The position numbers and the translations under genes are program-made. Positions 45,301-54,910 of a DNA stretch of 64,000 bases are shown piece after piece. The stretch spans positions 328,298 through 392,297 of the forward strand of contig NW_005179158.1 in assembly GCF_000350225.1 (NCBI RefSeq), read 5' to 3'. How positions within the stretch are numbered: the stretch's first letter is position 1; every line of letters begins with the position of its first letter. The stretch comes from Chondrus crispus. Taxonomy: Eukaryota > Rhodophyta > Florideophyceae > Gigartinales > Gigartinaceae. The notes under the pieces were generated by a model. It worked only from the letters and a program-made list of their open reading frames with translations. It had not been told where the DNA came from and searched no databases.

Positions 45301-46460
45301 CATTTTTCATTTTCAAATGACACTTGCAAACCCTTTGAAACCATTTGGCTAACAGACAGTAGCGAGTATCCGAAATCAGGGACATGCAAAACGTTTGACA
45401 ATTTGCAAGGATGTGGACTACCGTTGACGTTCAACATGAATTCTACCTCGCCGAGACCAGCGACATTAGCTCTAGCCTTCGTACCCATCTCGACTGATCC
45501 AGATTGCATCTGTTCATACCTAACGAACAAAGAGCGATCAAACGTAATGTGAGCGCTGCAACCGGAATCGACAAGCCATGACCTTGCGTTTGCAGCCCTC
45601 TTTTCTGGAGTGGAAGTCGAAAGCAAGCAAGTAAAGTCACTCTCCGCAAAGGCAGCAGTAGAATTGTCATCTCGAGAAACGAATGCACTTGGCTTTAAGC
45701 CAGTGTTGCGTGACCGAAACCCATCTGGCGGTGCAGGTCGGCGCCCATTCACGTCCTTGCCCCAGCAACGCGCTGCAGTATGCCCATGTCTATTGCAGTT
45801 CGTACATTTCATATCGCGTCGAATAGGCATACGATTGACAAGTGCAGGTGCATGTGGTGATGAAGCAGAAGCGGTCTTCATGCTTTCTCGTTGTTCTTCT
45901 TGCAGGAGACGACTCTTCACAAACTCGAGTCCAAACACTTTATCTTCATTGCCGAGTGCGTCAAGAGCAACAATCAAGTTATCGAATCGTGGAGGCAAGC
46001 CATTCAACACAGCCATTGCAATTTCTTTATCGTCAATCTCAACACTCATTGACTGCAATCTGGCAGCAAGTTGCTTCACACGATTGATGAACACGAGCAC
46101 TTTCTCGGATGGGAGCATGGATACCGTGTAAAAGTCGCGACGGGCGGCAAGTTTGTTGAGCAAAGTATGACGCTCAAACACATTCAGAATTGCTTCCCAT
46201 GTCTCTTTCGCACTGCTACACCCTCGCACATGTTGCAAGTAGTCATCAGAAAGCGTGAGTCCGATGACTGCCTTTGCTTTTGCGTCACTACGGATCCACT
46301 TTCTCCGGTCATCTGAGGTGGCATTCTCCGGGATATCATCAAAAACGTATTGATCGACATCTCGGAGAGCAAGCAGTAGCTGGATTTTCTGCTTCCAGAT
46401 GTAAAAGTTAGATGCGGTCAGCTTCTCGATTCTGACCGATCCAGAGCTTTGGTCATCCAT
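42351..46460 (-). CDS. CopC-4 Gag-Pol polyprotein (looks whole)
   Basis: About 1369 residues from the ATG of MDDQSSGSVRIEK at 46460 (the open frame begins 11 codons upstream without an ATG). Order: Gag, CCHC knuckle, protease (WLVDSGCSAH), GAG-pre-integrase, integrase (TDRGGEY), acidic linker (about residues 730-800), RT (ALYVDDLLLAGSD) and RNase H (STCEAEYIALCEACKEA). It is the only unbroken CopC/CopB Gag-Pol in the window. By eye it is about two-thirds identical to CopA in the best-conserved domains. Confidence 0.9.
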   Translation of the reverse strand: MDDQSSGSVRIEKLTASNFYIWKQKIQLLLALRDVDQYVFDDIPENATSDDRRKWIRSDAKAKAVIGLTLSDDYLQHVRGCSSAKETWEAILNVFERHTLLNKLAARRDFYTVSMLPSEKVLVFINRVKQLAARLQSMSVEIDDKEIAMAVLNGLPPRFDNLIVALDALGNEDKVFGLEFVKSRLLQEEQRESMKTASASSPHAPALVNRMPIRRDMKCTNCNRHGHTAARCWGKDVNGRRPAPPDGFRSRNTGLKPSAFVSRDDNSTAAFAESDFTCLLSTSTPEKRAANARSWLVDSGCSAHITFDRSLFVRYEQMQSGSVEMGTKARANVAGLGEVEFMLNVNGSPHPCKLSNVLHVPDFGYSLLSVSQMVSKGLQVSFENEKCRVTAGPTVVATASQVGDLYILDVMNETFSAHVVTLQTLHERMAHVNVQGIASMIHNNVVSGINVRQSDVISAMNLKSDNHSPICSACVFGKATRSVIPKQRSSFRAQNCLDLGHSDVCGPLEVQSIGGSRYFITFVDDHSNWVVVYTMRNKSEAFAKYKLYEKLAQTHTGRKVKVLRTDRGGEYLSTEFKSHLDLNGTQHQLTTAYTLEQNGVAERLNRTLIDLVRSMLSHKQVSKRFWAEALATSVYVRNRVTSRALPVNTTPHHIWMNSTPNVGHLRVFGSKCWYTLPKLELRKLDLRAREAMFLGYSQCSKAYKLWDGELNKIVVSRDVKFDESTCGMHDIPAHEGDSINSDVDVVLLDGDNGNTADTPNTDEVGSEEDEVSEEVLENDGAHSVSENDEDEDDVPTAVETPNVTPPTPTPAVRRSSRVSRPPGSWWRSNVAAALLSHAHVAIEGPKTFNQATNGPRAAFWQTGIDKELASQTKNRTWKLVPRSEASNILTSRWVFNVKQLPDANGNIVESAKARLVARGFQQVQGLDYTETYGPVIKFTTIRLLLALVAHYDLELHQMDVVTAFLNGDLDEDIYMEQPEGCIDKSKSDHVCKLLKALYGLKQAHRQWHAKVDDFLIGELGFETSRSDPCLYIKRIGNTIMLIALYVDDLLLAGSDIDAIKWMKGELNKRFEMKDLGEAKVCIGLEIQRDCSAKTLSLTQTKYASKVLERFRMSTCNPSLTPMEQGHTTTISSENDSETNVPYREAVGSLMYVMVGTRPDLAYAIGKLSQHSTNPCESHWAVVKRVMRYVQGTRNLGIVFDNKSKSPELFGFSESDWAGCSDSGKSTSGYVFKFCGGAISWSSRKQTVVATSTCEAEYIALCEACKEATWLRQVVADVLGLDSDPTIVMGCDNAGTISYAQNESVNRRNKHVDVKYHYVRDAIKRNVISLSHCPTTSMPADILTKPLGRVLFQKFVELLGLAVATSGKSM

Positions 46461-47584
46461 TTCGCCGAATGGATGTACCCTTCGAGTATACAAGGTCTTC
46501 TGTTCCGGGATCCCAAGCCGTTAACCGATAGTCAACACAATGGCAAGCCCACCCGTATAAGAAGTTTGTAGCGATTACTCGGAAACGTTCTTGGTGCTTG
46601 TTCCCGGCGGAGTGGAACAAGCGTATTCTTCTTAAAAATGCCTTAGGGCGCTACCCCTGTATGTCGGCCAGTGCGGGTCTTTCGACTGTGAACTAAATCA
46701 AACGTGCCACGAGTAAGCACAACACTTTGCCTGTAGACGAACCAGGACTTTTGGTCACTACCGCGAACGGTCCCTGCAACCGAAATCGGCTTGTCCAAAC
46801 TTGATACGGTACTACCCCAATGAGGTTTCCCACAACACAAGAATGAAACTGCCTTCGTCGTACTCGTGTGATTTGTTCACAATCACGCCTAGGGTCACCC
46901 TCTTCCGTGCGAACTTAATCAAGGTACGCGACCTTATACACGTATAGTGAGAGGTTCAGTGTTAAGGCACGTATTCTCTTCACCCAGGGGACCGAAGTCG
47001 TACCTATAGGGCTAATACCGAGAGCGTTACCCACACCGCCGACGCACCTCCCGAAGGCAGAGTGCGGATCGACTAGACCAGTACACTGTGATCCTCCCCG
47101 AGGATCAGTGTTTCGTCTCTCAACGATTCTTGGTCGGACCCTCGCTCAAGTCAGATTTCCAATGGCACAAGCCTTTCACCAAGAGCGAGGGTATCGGCTG
47201 CTACGACGATCACCGGCGTGATCGAAGGGCAGTCTTCTTGGATTGATATGGTACGTTGGCGACTAGGGACTACACCCACAGCTCACACAACGATTGCCAA
47301 GACCAAGCTGCAACAGACACGAAGAAGATCCACCAAGTTGAAACGACAGCAGGTAGACGGAGACGAACGACCAAGATGATAACGACCGCAAGTAGACGGC
47401 GATAGAACAAAACAAACGACGGCGGCGATGAAAACGGCGGCGGAAACGACAGCAGAAACCAAAACGAGAACGACAGCAGAGACCAAAACGAGAACGACAG
47501 CAGAAACAAACACGAAAACGGCAGCAGAAACTGAGAACGAGCACTCACACAGCGGAATAATAACGTTGAACTGGGCCCATAACC
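46461..47584 (-). other. CopC-4 leader and primer site
   Basis: Primer site 47571-47584; pyrimidine-rich repeats (about 47400-47560 on the opposite strand reading); conserved GC-rich segment with inverted repeats (46960-47250); 65-codon frame (46643-46840); shared 50-bp block (46507-46556). There is no zinc-finger gene as in CopA. Confidence 0.75.
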
Positions 47585-48529
47585 TACTGGAAGGTCAGCG
47601 GGGCAAAGGGAAATCGAAGGACGGTTGATGAGGTGAAGTTGAAGGATTGGGTACCGATTTACTTCGAGTCGCCAACTTCTGGCACTACTTATACACTTCT
47701 GCAATCTTCTAGAACTCTACCACCAAACACTACGACACACATACTACAAATGTATTGTCTCTAACACATGTGCCCGTCTTGCTACTCAGCCAAACTGGCG
47801 ATGGCCCAACAAACAGAACAGAAAACCGCCTTACGAATTACCACTGTCATGACGGAGAAATTAGTAAGGCAGTACAACAAAGCACAGCAAAGCACAAATT
47901 CCCTTACTATTCCAAATCCAGCGTGGCACAAATTCGTAAGGCACGTTTACAGCTCACACGTTGCCTTACGAATTCAAATCAATCCTGCAAGGACTGTTTA
48001 CAGCCCACACGTTGCCTTATGAATCTGAATCTCTCGTGAGGTCCTGTCCACTGTCAATTACAACAGTGCACATTTTGCCTTACAAATTGAAAACTCGCGC
48101 AACGGTATCTTTGTGTCCTGCTATGCTGTACCCGTGCTGCACTCCATGGACGCTGTAAACCTTTGGCCCGTGCCAGGCACCCGCCACCAAGGTTCTACAC
48201 TTTGTCTGTAAGACTGCAGGCGTACTGTACGCGTCCGACAGTGTAATGAGGACATGTGTCCAGGTCATACACGTGTCGGGCGGGGAAAATGAAACATGCT
48301 CAGATTGTACAGCACACGGCAACTGTGTACATATTTCACACGTGTACACGTTGAAAACCAAACGTGCTCCTGAAGTACTGTAGAGTGCAACCGTGTACAA
48401 AAATCACACGTGTACACGTTGAAAATGAAAACTTGCTCAACTCGTCACGCGGAGTGTTTTCGGTTTTACACGTGTCATACCTGTCGTCGTGTGTCATGCA
48501 TATCACCATGTGGTCGTAGAATTACAACA
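47585..48529 (-). repeat. CopC-4 5' LTR
   Basis: 945 bp on the minus strand, TGTTGTAATTC start at 48529, ending TTCCAGTA at the primer site. It carries the family's ACACGTGT palindromes. Confidence 0.87.
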
Positions 48530-50259
48530 AGGAATACAGCTGATACCCCAAATACGGATGAGGTCGTCGGTTCTGAAGAGGATGAAGTTTCGGAGGAGGT
48601 TCTTGAAAACGATGGTGCTCATTCTGTAAGTGAGAATGATGAAGATGAAGATGATGTACCAACTGCCGTCGAAACTCCGAATGTCACTCCTCCAACTCCG
48701 ACTCCAGCTGTGCGAAGATCGTCTCGAGTCAGCAGACCTCCCGGATCATGGTGGAGAAGCAACTTTGCAGCTGCTCTTATTTCACATGCGCATGTCGCTA
48801 TTGAAGGTCCCAAGACTTTCAACCAGGCAACCAACAGGCTTAGAGCTGCATTTTGGCAGACCGGCATTGACAAAGAACTTGCCTCACAGACTAAGAATCG
48901 GACTTGGAAACTTGTTCCTCGATCTGAGGCGTCAAACATCTTGACATCTCGATGGGTTTTCAATGTCAAGCAGCTGCCTGATGCAAATGGCAATATAGTT
49001 GAAAGTGCAAAAGCCAGACTTGTTGCCCGTGGATTCCAGCAAGTGCAGGGTCTTGACTATACTGAGACATATGGCCCTGTCATAAAGTTTACCACTATTC
49101 GTCTACTTCTTGCCTTAGTTGCTCATTACGACCTCGAACTTCATCAGATGGATGTCGTGACTGCGTTTTTGAACGGCGAGTTGGATGAAGACATCTACAT
49201 GGAGCAACCCGAAGGCTGCGTTGACAAAAGCAAAAGTGATCATGTGTGTAAACTTTTGAAAGCACTTTACGGTCTTAAACAAGCACATCGTCAATGGCAT
49301 ACCAAAGTGGATGATTTCTTAATTGGTGAACTGGGATTTGAGACTTCACGTAGTGATCCGTGCCTCTACATTAAACGCATTGGTAACACTATCATGCTAA
49401 TTGCACTTTATGTCGATGACTTGTTGCTCGCTGGTAGTGATATCCATGCCATCAAATGGATGAAGGGGGAGCTTAACAAACGGTTTGAGATGAAAGACCT
49501 TAGTGAGGCAAAAGTCTGCATTGGTCTTGAGATTCAAAGAGATCGCACTATCAAGACATTGAGTCTCACTCAAACTAAGTATGCATCAAATGTGCTTGAC
49601 CGTTTTAAAATGTCGACTTGTAACCCTTCTATGACTCCAATGGAACAAGGTCACACAACCACGGTTTCTACCGAAAACGACTCCGAAACAAACGCACCGT
49701 ATCGTGAGGTAGTCGGGTGCCTTATGTACTTGATGGTTGGCACTCGTTCAGACTTGGCATATGCGATTGGAAAGCTTTCTCAACATTCTGCCAACCCATG
49801 TGAGTCACACTGGGCAGTTGTGAAACGAGTAATGCGATACGTGCAAGGGACTCGAAACTTAGGAATCGTGTTTGACAATAAATCTAAATCGCCGGAGTTG
49901 TTCGGCTTCAGTGATGCTGACTGGGCCGGTTGTTTAGACTCTTGCAAGTCGACCAGCGGATATGTTTTCAAGTTCTGCGGTGGAGCGATCAGTTGGAGTT
50001 CCCGGAAACAGACTGTGGTTGCAACTTCGACGTGTGAAGCTGAGTACATTGCACTATGTGAAGCGTGTAAGGAGGCCACTTGGTTGCGTCAAGTGGTTGC
50101 TGATGTCCTTGGACTTGATTCTGATCCCACGATTATGATGGGGTGTGACAATGCAGGGACGATTTCGTATGCACAGAATGAATCGGTCAACCGTCGTAAC
50201 AAACATGTTGATGTGAAATACCACTATGTACGAGATGCAATTAAGAGAAACGTCATATC

Positions 50260-50366
50260 TGATGTTAAAATCAAGATCTGCAAAATTTGCTGCAAAAATT
50301 CATTAACCACTGAGCCACAGGCGCTGGCTTCTTGGTGTCCCCTTGGGCGCGCTCACTATTTCAACA
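50260..50366 (-). repeat. 107-bp short LTR (LTR-D)
   Basis: On the minus strand TGTTGAAATAG to TTAACATCA. A second copy of equal length is at 53464-53570. It contains a box-A-like TGGCTCAGTGGTTA stretch, as in a tRNA 5' half. It follows a polypurine tract, so it behaves as an LTR; a tRNA-derived SINE fragment is the alternative. Confidence 0.6.
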
Positions 50367-50534
50367 CTCCCCCTCGACCAGGGGACGCCAAACACACGTT
50401 GCGGGTCACTGCACAACACACAGGCAGGTACGTTCCCAAGTGTGACACAAACAAACAAACAAACATTGCGCCTCCCAAGTGCACCCGGTGAGATTCGAAC
50501 TCACGAATGGTAGCGTAAATCTGGGCCCATAACC

Positions 50535-51221
50535 TGTAGGAAGGTCAGCGGGGCAGAGGGAAGAAGGATGGTTGAAGGTTGGTGGTGGTTGATGGGAAAA
50601 GAAGTTGATACCATTTTACTCTTGGTCGCCAACTATCGGCGCTACTTATAGTCTACGAAATACAGTACGGGCCATTATGGCTGGTCAAGTGACTCTCCTT
50701 CGTGCACTCTCGGTTGTTGATAATGTGTGTACTCTCTGTCGCTGATAATCAGGTGACTCTCTTTCTTGCACTCTCGTTTGTTGATAATGTTTGCACTCTC
50801 TGTTAATGATAAGTCTGAGAGTCAATAATATCTAAATGCACTGTACTGTAGGGTACAGACTTTTGTCTACGATTATTGCATTGCACGTTTTAGAGCAAAA
50901 ACACAGTGACATATATTTCATATGTGTCACACACGTGTAGGAAAAATGTCATACGTGTCATACACGTGTCAAATCAAGAATAATGAAACATGTTCAGAAT
51001 GTACTGTAGAGTGCCACTATGTACAGATGCTACACGTGTCAACACAAAAATCCACCATGCTCAGAACTGCCAGGAAAATGGGACTGAGCCGATAACCGAC
51101 ACGTGTACACGTTGAAAACAAAAGTTGTTCCGTTTGATGTGCTGAGTGTTTTAGCTTCTACACGTGTCATATCTGTCATTGTGTGTCATGCGTGTCAGCA
51201 TGTGGTCGTACCATTACAGCA
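50535..51221 (-). repeat. 687-bp CopB-like LTR (LTR-E)
   Basis: Starts TGCTGTAATGG and ends TTCCTACA on the minus strand, next to the primer site. It contains diverged versions of the CopB GAGAGTCA repeats and many ACACGTGT palindromes. Old relative of the CopB LTR. Confidence 0.75.
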
Positions 51222-51364
51222 ATATCTTTGTCGCATTGCCCGACCACTACCATGCCTGCAGATATCGTGACGTAAGCACTTGGGCGAGTTCTGTTCCAGG
51301 AGTTTGTAGAACTTCTGGGGATTGCAGTAGCTACTTCTGGTAAAGGCATGTGATCAAGGGGGAG

Positions 51365-51756
51365 TGTTGTTATTCTACGACCACATGCAGACACGCATGA
51401 CACACAAAGACAGGTTCGACGCCTGTGAAATCGAAAACACTCTGCGTGGCGAGCTGAACATGTTTTGTGTTCAACGTGTACACGTGTAATATCTGTACAC
51501 GGTTGCACTCTACAGTACTTCAGGAGCAAGTTTGGTTTTCAACGTGTACACGTGTGAAATATGTACACGGGTGCGGTGTACAGTACAATCTGAGCATGTT
51601 TCATTTTCTCCGCCCGACACGTGTATGACGTGGACAAATGTCCTCATTACACTGTCGGACGCGTACAGTACGCCTGCAGTCTTACAGAAAAAGTGTAGAA
51701 CCTTGGTGGCGGGTGCCTGGCACGTGCCAAAGGTTTACAGCGTCCATGGAGTGCAG
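51365..51756 (+). repeat. CopC-5 3' LTR, first part
   Basis: TGTTGTTATTC start, then CopC LTR sequence to 51756, where the LTR of another element begins. The rest of this LTR is not in the window. Confidence 0.8.
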
Positions 51757-52377
51757 TGTGGTACAATACGTATGGCAGCGGTAGGGTGTTACAGGTGTAC
51801 AGGTGGCATACTCCGATCTGGTTCTGGATCCAACTGTGTTGCTGATCCAATCCGAGAGTAGTGGCTGTAAGCCCATCCCTTACAGTAGTCACAGTAGTCA
51901 AACTGTAATTATAGTACAGTGTCACCGGCGGTACTTTACCCAACCCGCCGGTGCCACCTCCCCCTTCGTAAAGCAAGCAATCACCCCCGGACGTCTGGAT
52001 CGTGGAGGTACTAGGACGAGTCTCTGGTACGTCCCCACACCCAGGGGACCCCCTTTCAGGTTGCTTCCTTCCTTCGGGTCGTACGTACGCGTGTCATATT
52101 GCGCGATTCCTTTCCTTTTCCCCTTTCTGACAGGTTGGCTATCCCTACAGCTGTCCCTATTTCCCTGGTTCGCTATCCTTACGGCTATCTACCCTGCTTT
52201 GCCTTTTCCTCTTCTCTGCCCTTTACCACAGCTTTCCCGGTCTATGCTGTTGCAGTGTTTCTACTGCGCTGTCCCTGCACGGGACTGGTCTCCCCGGAGA
52301 CCAGTCCCGTGCAGGGACTCGGGCTACAAAACCCGAGTCTGTACCTCGATCCGCACCGGAGGATCGACGGTACCACA
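51757..52377 (+). repeat. Element G 5' LTR
   Basis: 621 bp with perfect inverted ends TGTGGTAC...GTACCACA and canonical TG...CA termini. Short direct repeats of ACAGTAGTCA lie near 51885-51900. A long perfect hairpin is at 52272-52317. Confidence 0.8.
52272..52317 (+). other. 22-bp perfect hairpin in the LTR
   Basis: Two 22-base arms (52272-52293 and 52296-52317) are exact reverse complements around a two-base spacer. It is about 60 bp before the LTR end, so it would lie in the 5' end of the RNA. It may be a structured RNA signal or a termination/polyadenylation element. Confidence 0.8.
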
Positions 52378-52445
52378 TTGGTCTCCCGACCTAGAACCGC
52401 ACTTTTAGGGTCTTCGAAGTGTTCAACTCAGCATTGCATCTGAGG

Positions 52446-53463
52446 ATGCCTCCGAGCACGCGAAGCAAAGGCTCCAGTCGAACTGGAGCCGCAGCCCCCT
52501 TGGGCCCTGTCGGACCTTCCCCGACAATTGCCGCTGCCTTTGGGCCTACAGGCAACCCAACGGTCACCTCTGGTGACAATCCAAGTCTCGCTCTCCGAGA
52601 TCCTGCTGTCGTGGCTGAAGCCCCTGGTGCTGGAGCATCGCAGTTCACCGACCGCATGTTCTCTTCTGCTGACCTCGGAGAGATGCTCTCGGCTTTCTGA
52701 GAAGGGCTGATCTCAGACCACGCTGCTGCCCAACAGCAGACGAGGGCAGCAGCACGGGAAATTGGTGTGTCCCAACAGCCTCCTCCCGCATTAGGAGATG
52801 TATCCAACCGGGGGAAGACAGTAGCTCCCCCTGGAGATGGCACCGTGCGTGAGGGGGTGCCGACGTCCGTCCCCCGTGACGTATTGGCGCCGAACGTTTC
52901 AGAAGTCTCTCTCAGGAGGGAGATAAGAAACTTCGTCGCAAGAGAAGTCCAGTCCCAGAGGGAGCAACTCGAAGAGCGGCTCTGGGACCAGCTCACGAGA
53001 TTCATCGTTCTGCGTGAAGATGCCCTCATTTCTCGCCTCCAACAAGCTGAGGGACGTATCTACTCCGACCCCGGCGTAGCCGAAACGGACGAGGTACGCG
53101 CGACAGTGAACCTTCCAGCTTACTGTCGTAGGCTGGAATCTGAAGTCCAGCAACTCGAGAATCGAGTTGATGAGCAGAAGCTCACCGTTGATGGCCTCAA
53201 ACACCATTACGACGGATTAGTCTTCGCCGCGACAGCCGATCGCGCAGTGAAGAAGGTGCGAGTCCCTCGCGGGACTCGCCACCGCCGAACCTCCAGAACA
53301 CCGGTTATGTCATCCTCGGAGGATACTCGGACGCGTCTTCGTCGCAAAGGCGACGAATGGCGACGCCAGTCATCCGACTCCGACCCATATGACACGGAGT
53401 TTGACGATGTTGCTCGCCAAGTCCCTAAGAAGGGACCGAGGCAGAGAGGATTGAAGGAACTCC
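52446..53463 (+). pseudogene. Element G gag-like region (broken)
   Basis: Begins at an ATG (MPPSTRSKGSSRTG) about 65 bp after the primer site. A Gly/Ala/Pro-rich first part is followed, from about 52767 on, by a charged region with coiled-coil character (about 52910-53200: REQLEERLWDQL, RRLESEVQQLENR) and an Arg/Ser-rich tail. No CCHC knuckle is reached. The frames indicate about one break, and LTR-D cuts off the end. Position and composition suggest Gag; no family match is claimed. Confidence 0.55.
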
Positions 53464-53570
53464 TGATGTTAAAATCAAGGTCTGAAAAATTTGCCGCAAA
53501 AATTCACTAACCACTAAGCCACAGGCGCTGGCTTCTTGGTGTCCGCTTGGGGGCGCTTACTATTTCCACA
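53464..53570 (-). repeat. 107-bp LTR-D, second copy
   Basis: Same length and ends as 50260-50366, with about a dozen differences. It separates element G from a CopA'-like fragment and has no matching duplications (left AACTC, right GCGCG), so it marks a recombination or deletion junction rather than a simple insertion. Confidence 0.7.
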
Positions 53571-54656
53571 GCGCGACCAAGCGCGGTCCTCTTCTGGCCC
53601 GTCCACACTGTTCTATTTCCACCTTACGAATTGACTATGGACTATCAGTGCACAACAGTTTCTACACATTTCGAGTGACTGTAAACCATGGCCCTATACA
53701 TGCAATCGTTTCAAACCTTACTAATCTGCATCCAGACATGACAGAATATATTCGTGCGCAATGAACAACTTGGCATCTCTCTATTTCCAACAACGCAAAG
53801 TCCTGTCATATCTCAGTCCCCATACATGCCCTTGTTTCGTACCTTACTAATTTCGATACACACTGCCAGACAACTATGACGGATAGCAACAATGTGCATC
53901 CAGACTTTCTACACATCTCACGTGATATCCGATGTGAATCACACGAGTACTGTCATCAACTTGCATCCAACGGCGCACCATGACGTGAGCACAGTACAAC
54001 GTCGCATGCTGAGGAGAGTCTAGTACAACGGCGCATACTGATACAAGGGTCGCATACAGCGTGACGCGTACACTGAATACTCACGTAAGTACTTTGGTTC
54101 CCATCTCAACAGACCCGGACTCAAGTGGCACATACGTCGAAAACAACGATCGGTCAAATGTGATGTGGGCTGTACAAGCGGAGTAAACAAGCCATGAAGA
54201 CGACATTCCGGGTGCCTGGGCCTGCGGAACTTTTGACATCAGACACGTGAAATCGACGTTGTTTACAATCATTTTGTTATGTTTTTTCTGTGTAACCATT
54301 GCAAACTGCTTCCGCTGAGCCATTCGTGGCCTGTATCCGACAGGAGGAGCCGGGCGACGCCCATTCAAATCCTTGCCCAAACAGCAAGCTGCTGTATGGC
54401 CCGAATGACCACAGTTTGTACAATTGTAATTGTTAGTGTCACGATTGTTCGGAGCGCAATTGATCAGCGCCGACGTGTGTGAAGAACCAAAATTCATGTT
54501 GGTTCTTTGCTCTTCCTGCAACAGACGACTTTTCACAAAGTCCAAACTGAATATCTTTTCTTCATTACTCAGAGCATCCAGCGCAACAATAAGAGCCTCA
54601 AATCGTGAGGGCAAACCATTGAGCATAGCCATCGCCATCTCTTTATCATCGATGTT
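53571..54656 (-). mobile_element. CopA'-like copia fragment (old)
   Basis: 53571-54090 is part of an LTR close to the solo LTR at 2630-3885. 54091-54656 encodes on the minus strand a Gag C-terminal part, CCHC knuckle (CTNCGHSGHTAAC) and protease start, related to CopA. Broken and much reduced; among the oldest copia material here. It is cut on the left by LTR-D and on the right by the DIRS-like element. Confidence 0.8.
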
Positions 54657-54840
54657 TACGCACTGTATTCTACAATCACATTGTATTTTTGCCGTCAAGT
54701 TCAGGCTGGTCACACCCGTCGCCCCGTCGTGCTGCGAGTGACGCGAGGTCACTCATGCGACCACGGCGGGTGGAGGTACTTAACAGGACTCGCAACCTGC
54801 CTGCTACCGCGCTGACCACCCCCGCAGTCATTCGCTTCTC
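54657..54840 (+). repeat. DIRS-like left terminal repeat
   Basis: About 184 bp from TACGCACTGTATTCTA to CATTCGCTTCTC, close to 59013-59188 with scattered differences and a 10-bp length difference. Both contain GCGACCACGGCGGGTGG and CTGCCTGCTACCGCGC. Confidence 0.85.
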
Positions 54841-54910
54841 ACGAAGAGATCTTCACCGTGCACAAGAGCGCGGCGGCTGACACACTATCCCAAAGGTACC
54901 GCCCTCAGGG

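Larger units (their letters stand above)
41897..48529 (-). mobile_element. CopC-4, Ty1/copia element, interior looks whole
   Basis: Minus strand: 5' LTR (47585-48529), primer site (47571-47584), leader, Gag-Pol (46460-42351), polypurine tract (about 42340-42352) and the start of the 3' LTR (41897-42339). The rest of the 3' LTR was lost where the CopA array now begins. The right flank AGGAA (48530-48534) lies in CopC-5 coding sequence, so CopC-4 is an insertion in the opposite sense into an older CopC element. Confidence 0.85.
50260..51221 (-). mobile_element. 962-bp mini LTR element with unlike ends
   Basis: Perfect ATATC duplications (50255-50259, 51222-51226) flank one insertion. On the minus strand it reads: a 687-bp CopB-like LTR (51221-50535), primer site (50534-50521), about 154 bp of interior, a polypurine tract (about 50384-50367), then a 107-bp LTR of a different family (50366-50260). 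No coding capacity. The interior contains a tRNA T-arm-like segment (GTTCGAATC, about 50490-50500). A recombinant non-autonomous copia derivative is the best description. Confidence 0.7.
48530..51360 (+). pseudogene. CopC-5 RT-RNase H part (interrupted)
   Basis: RT (LHQMDVVTAFLNG, ALYVDDLLLAGSD) and RNase H (FSDADWAGC, STCEAEYIAL) are open to 50259. The last part of the gene resumes at 51227 beyond the insertion, ending near 51353. Broken; the frame that runs into the insertion is not meaningful. Confidence 0.85.
48530..51756 (+). mobile_element. CopC-5, Ty1/copia element, right part
   Basis: Plus-strand 3' portion of a CopC element: linker, RT and RNase H, polypurine tract (about 51353-51364) and part of the 3' LTR (51365-51756). 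It is broken by the 962-bp insertion at 50260, by CopC-4 on the left and by another LTR element at 51757. Orientation and family suggest it is the other end of CopC-1. Confidence 0.8.
51757..53463 (+). mobile_element. LTR element G, 5' part (gypsy-like, tentative)
   Basis: 5' LTR (51757-52377), primer site TGGTCTCCCGACC (from 52379, complementary to a tRNA 3' end, unlike the copia elements), then gag-like coding sequence to 53463, where a 107-bp LTR-D copy cuts it off. No pol is left, so class is judged only from LTR style, primer type and the coiled-coil gag-like product. Inserted in the CopC-5 3' LTR. Confidence 0.65.

Noticed and set aside
50290-50510. A functional tRNA gene
   Set aside because: Box-A-like and box-B-like segments are about 160 bp apart in the wrong order; no cloverleaf can form.
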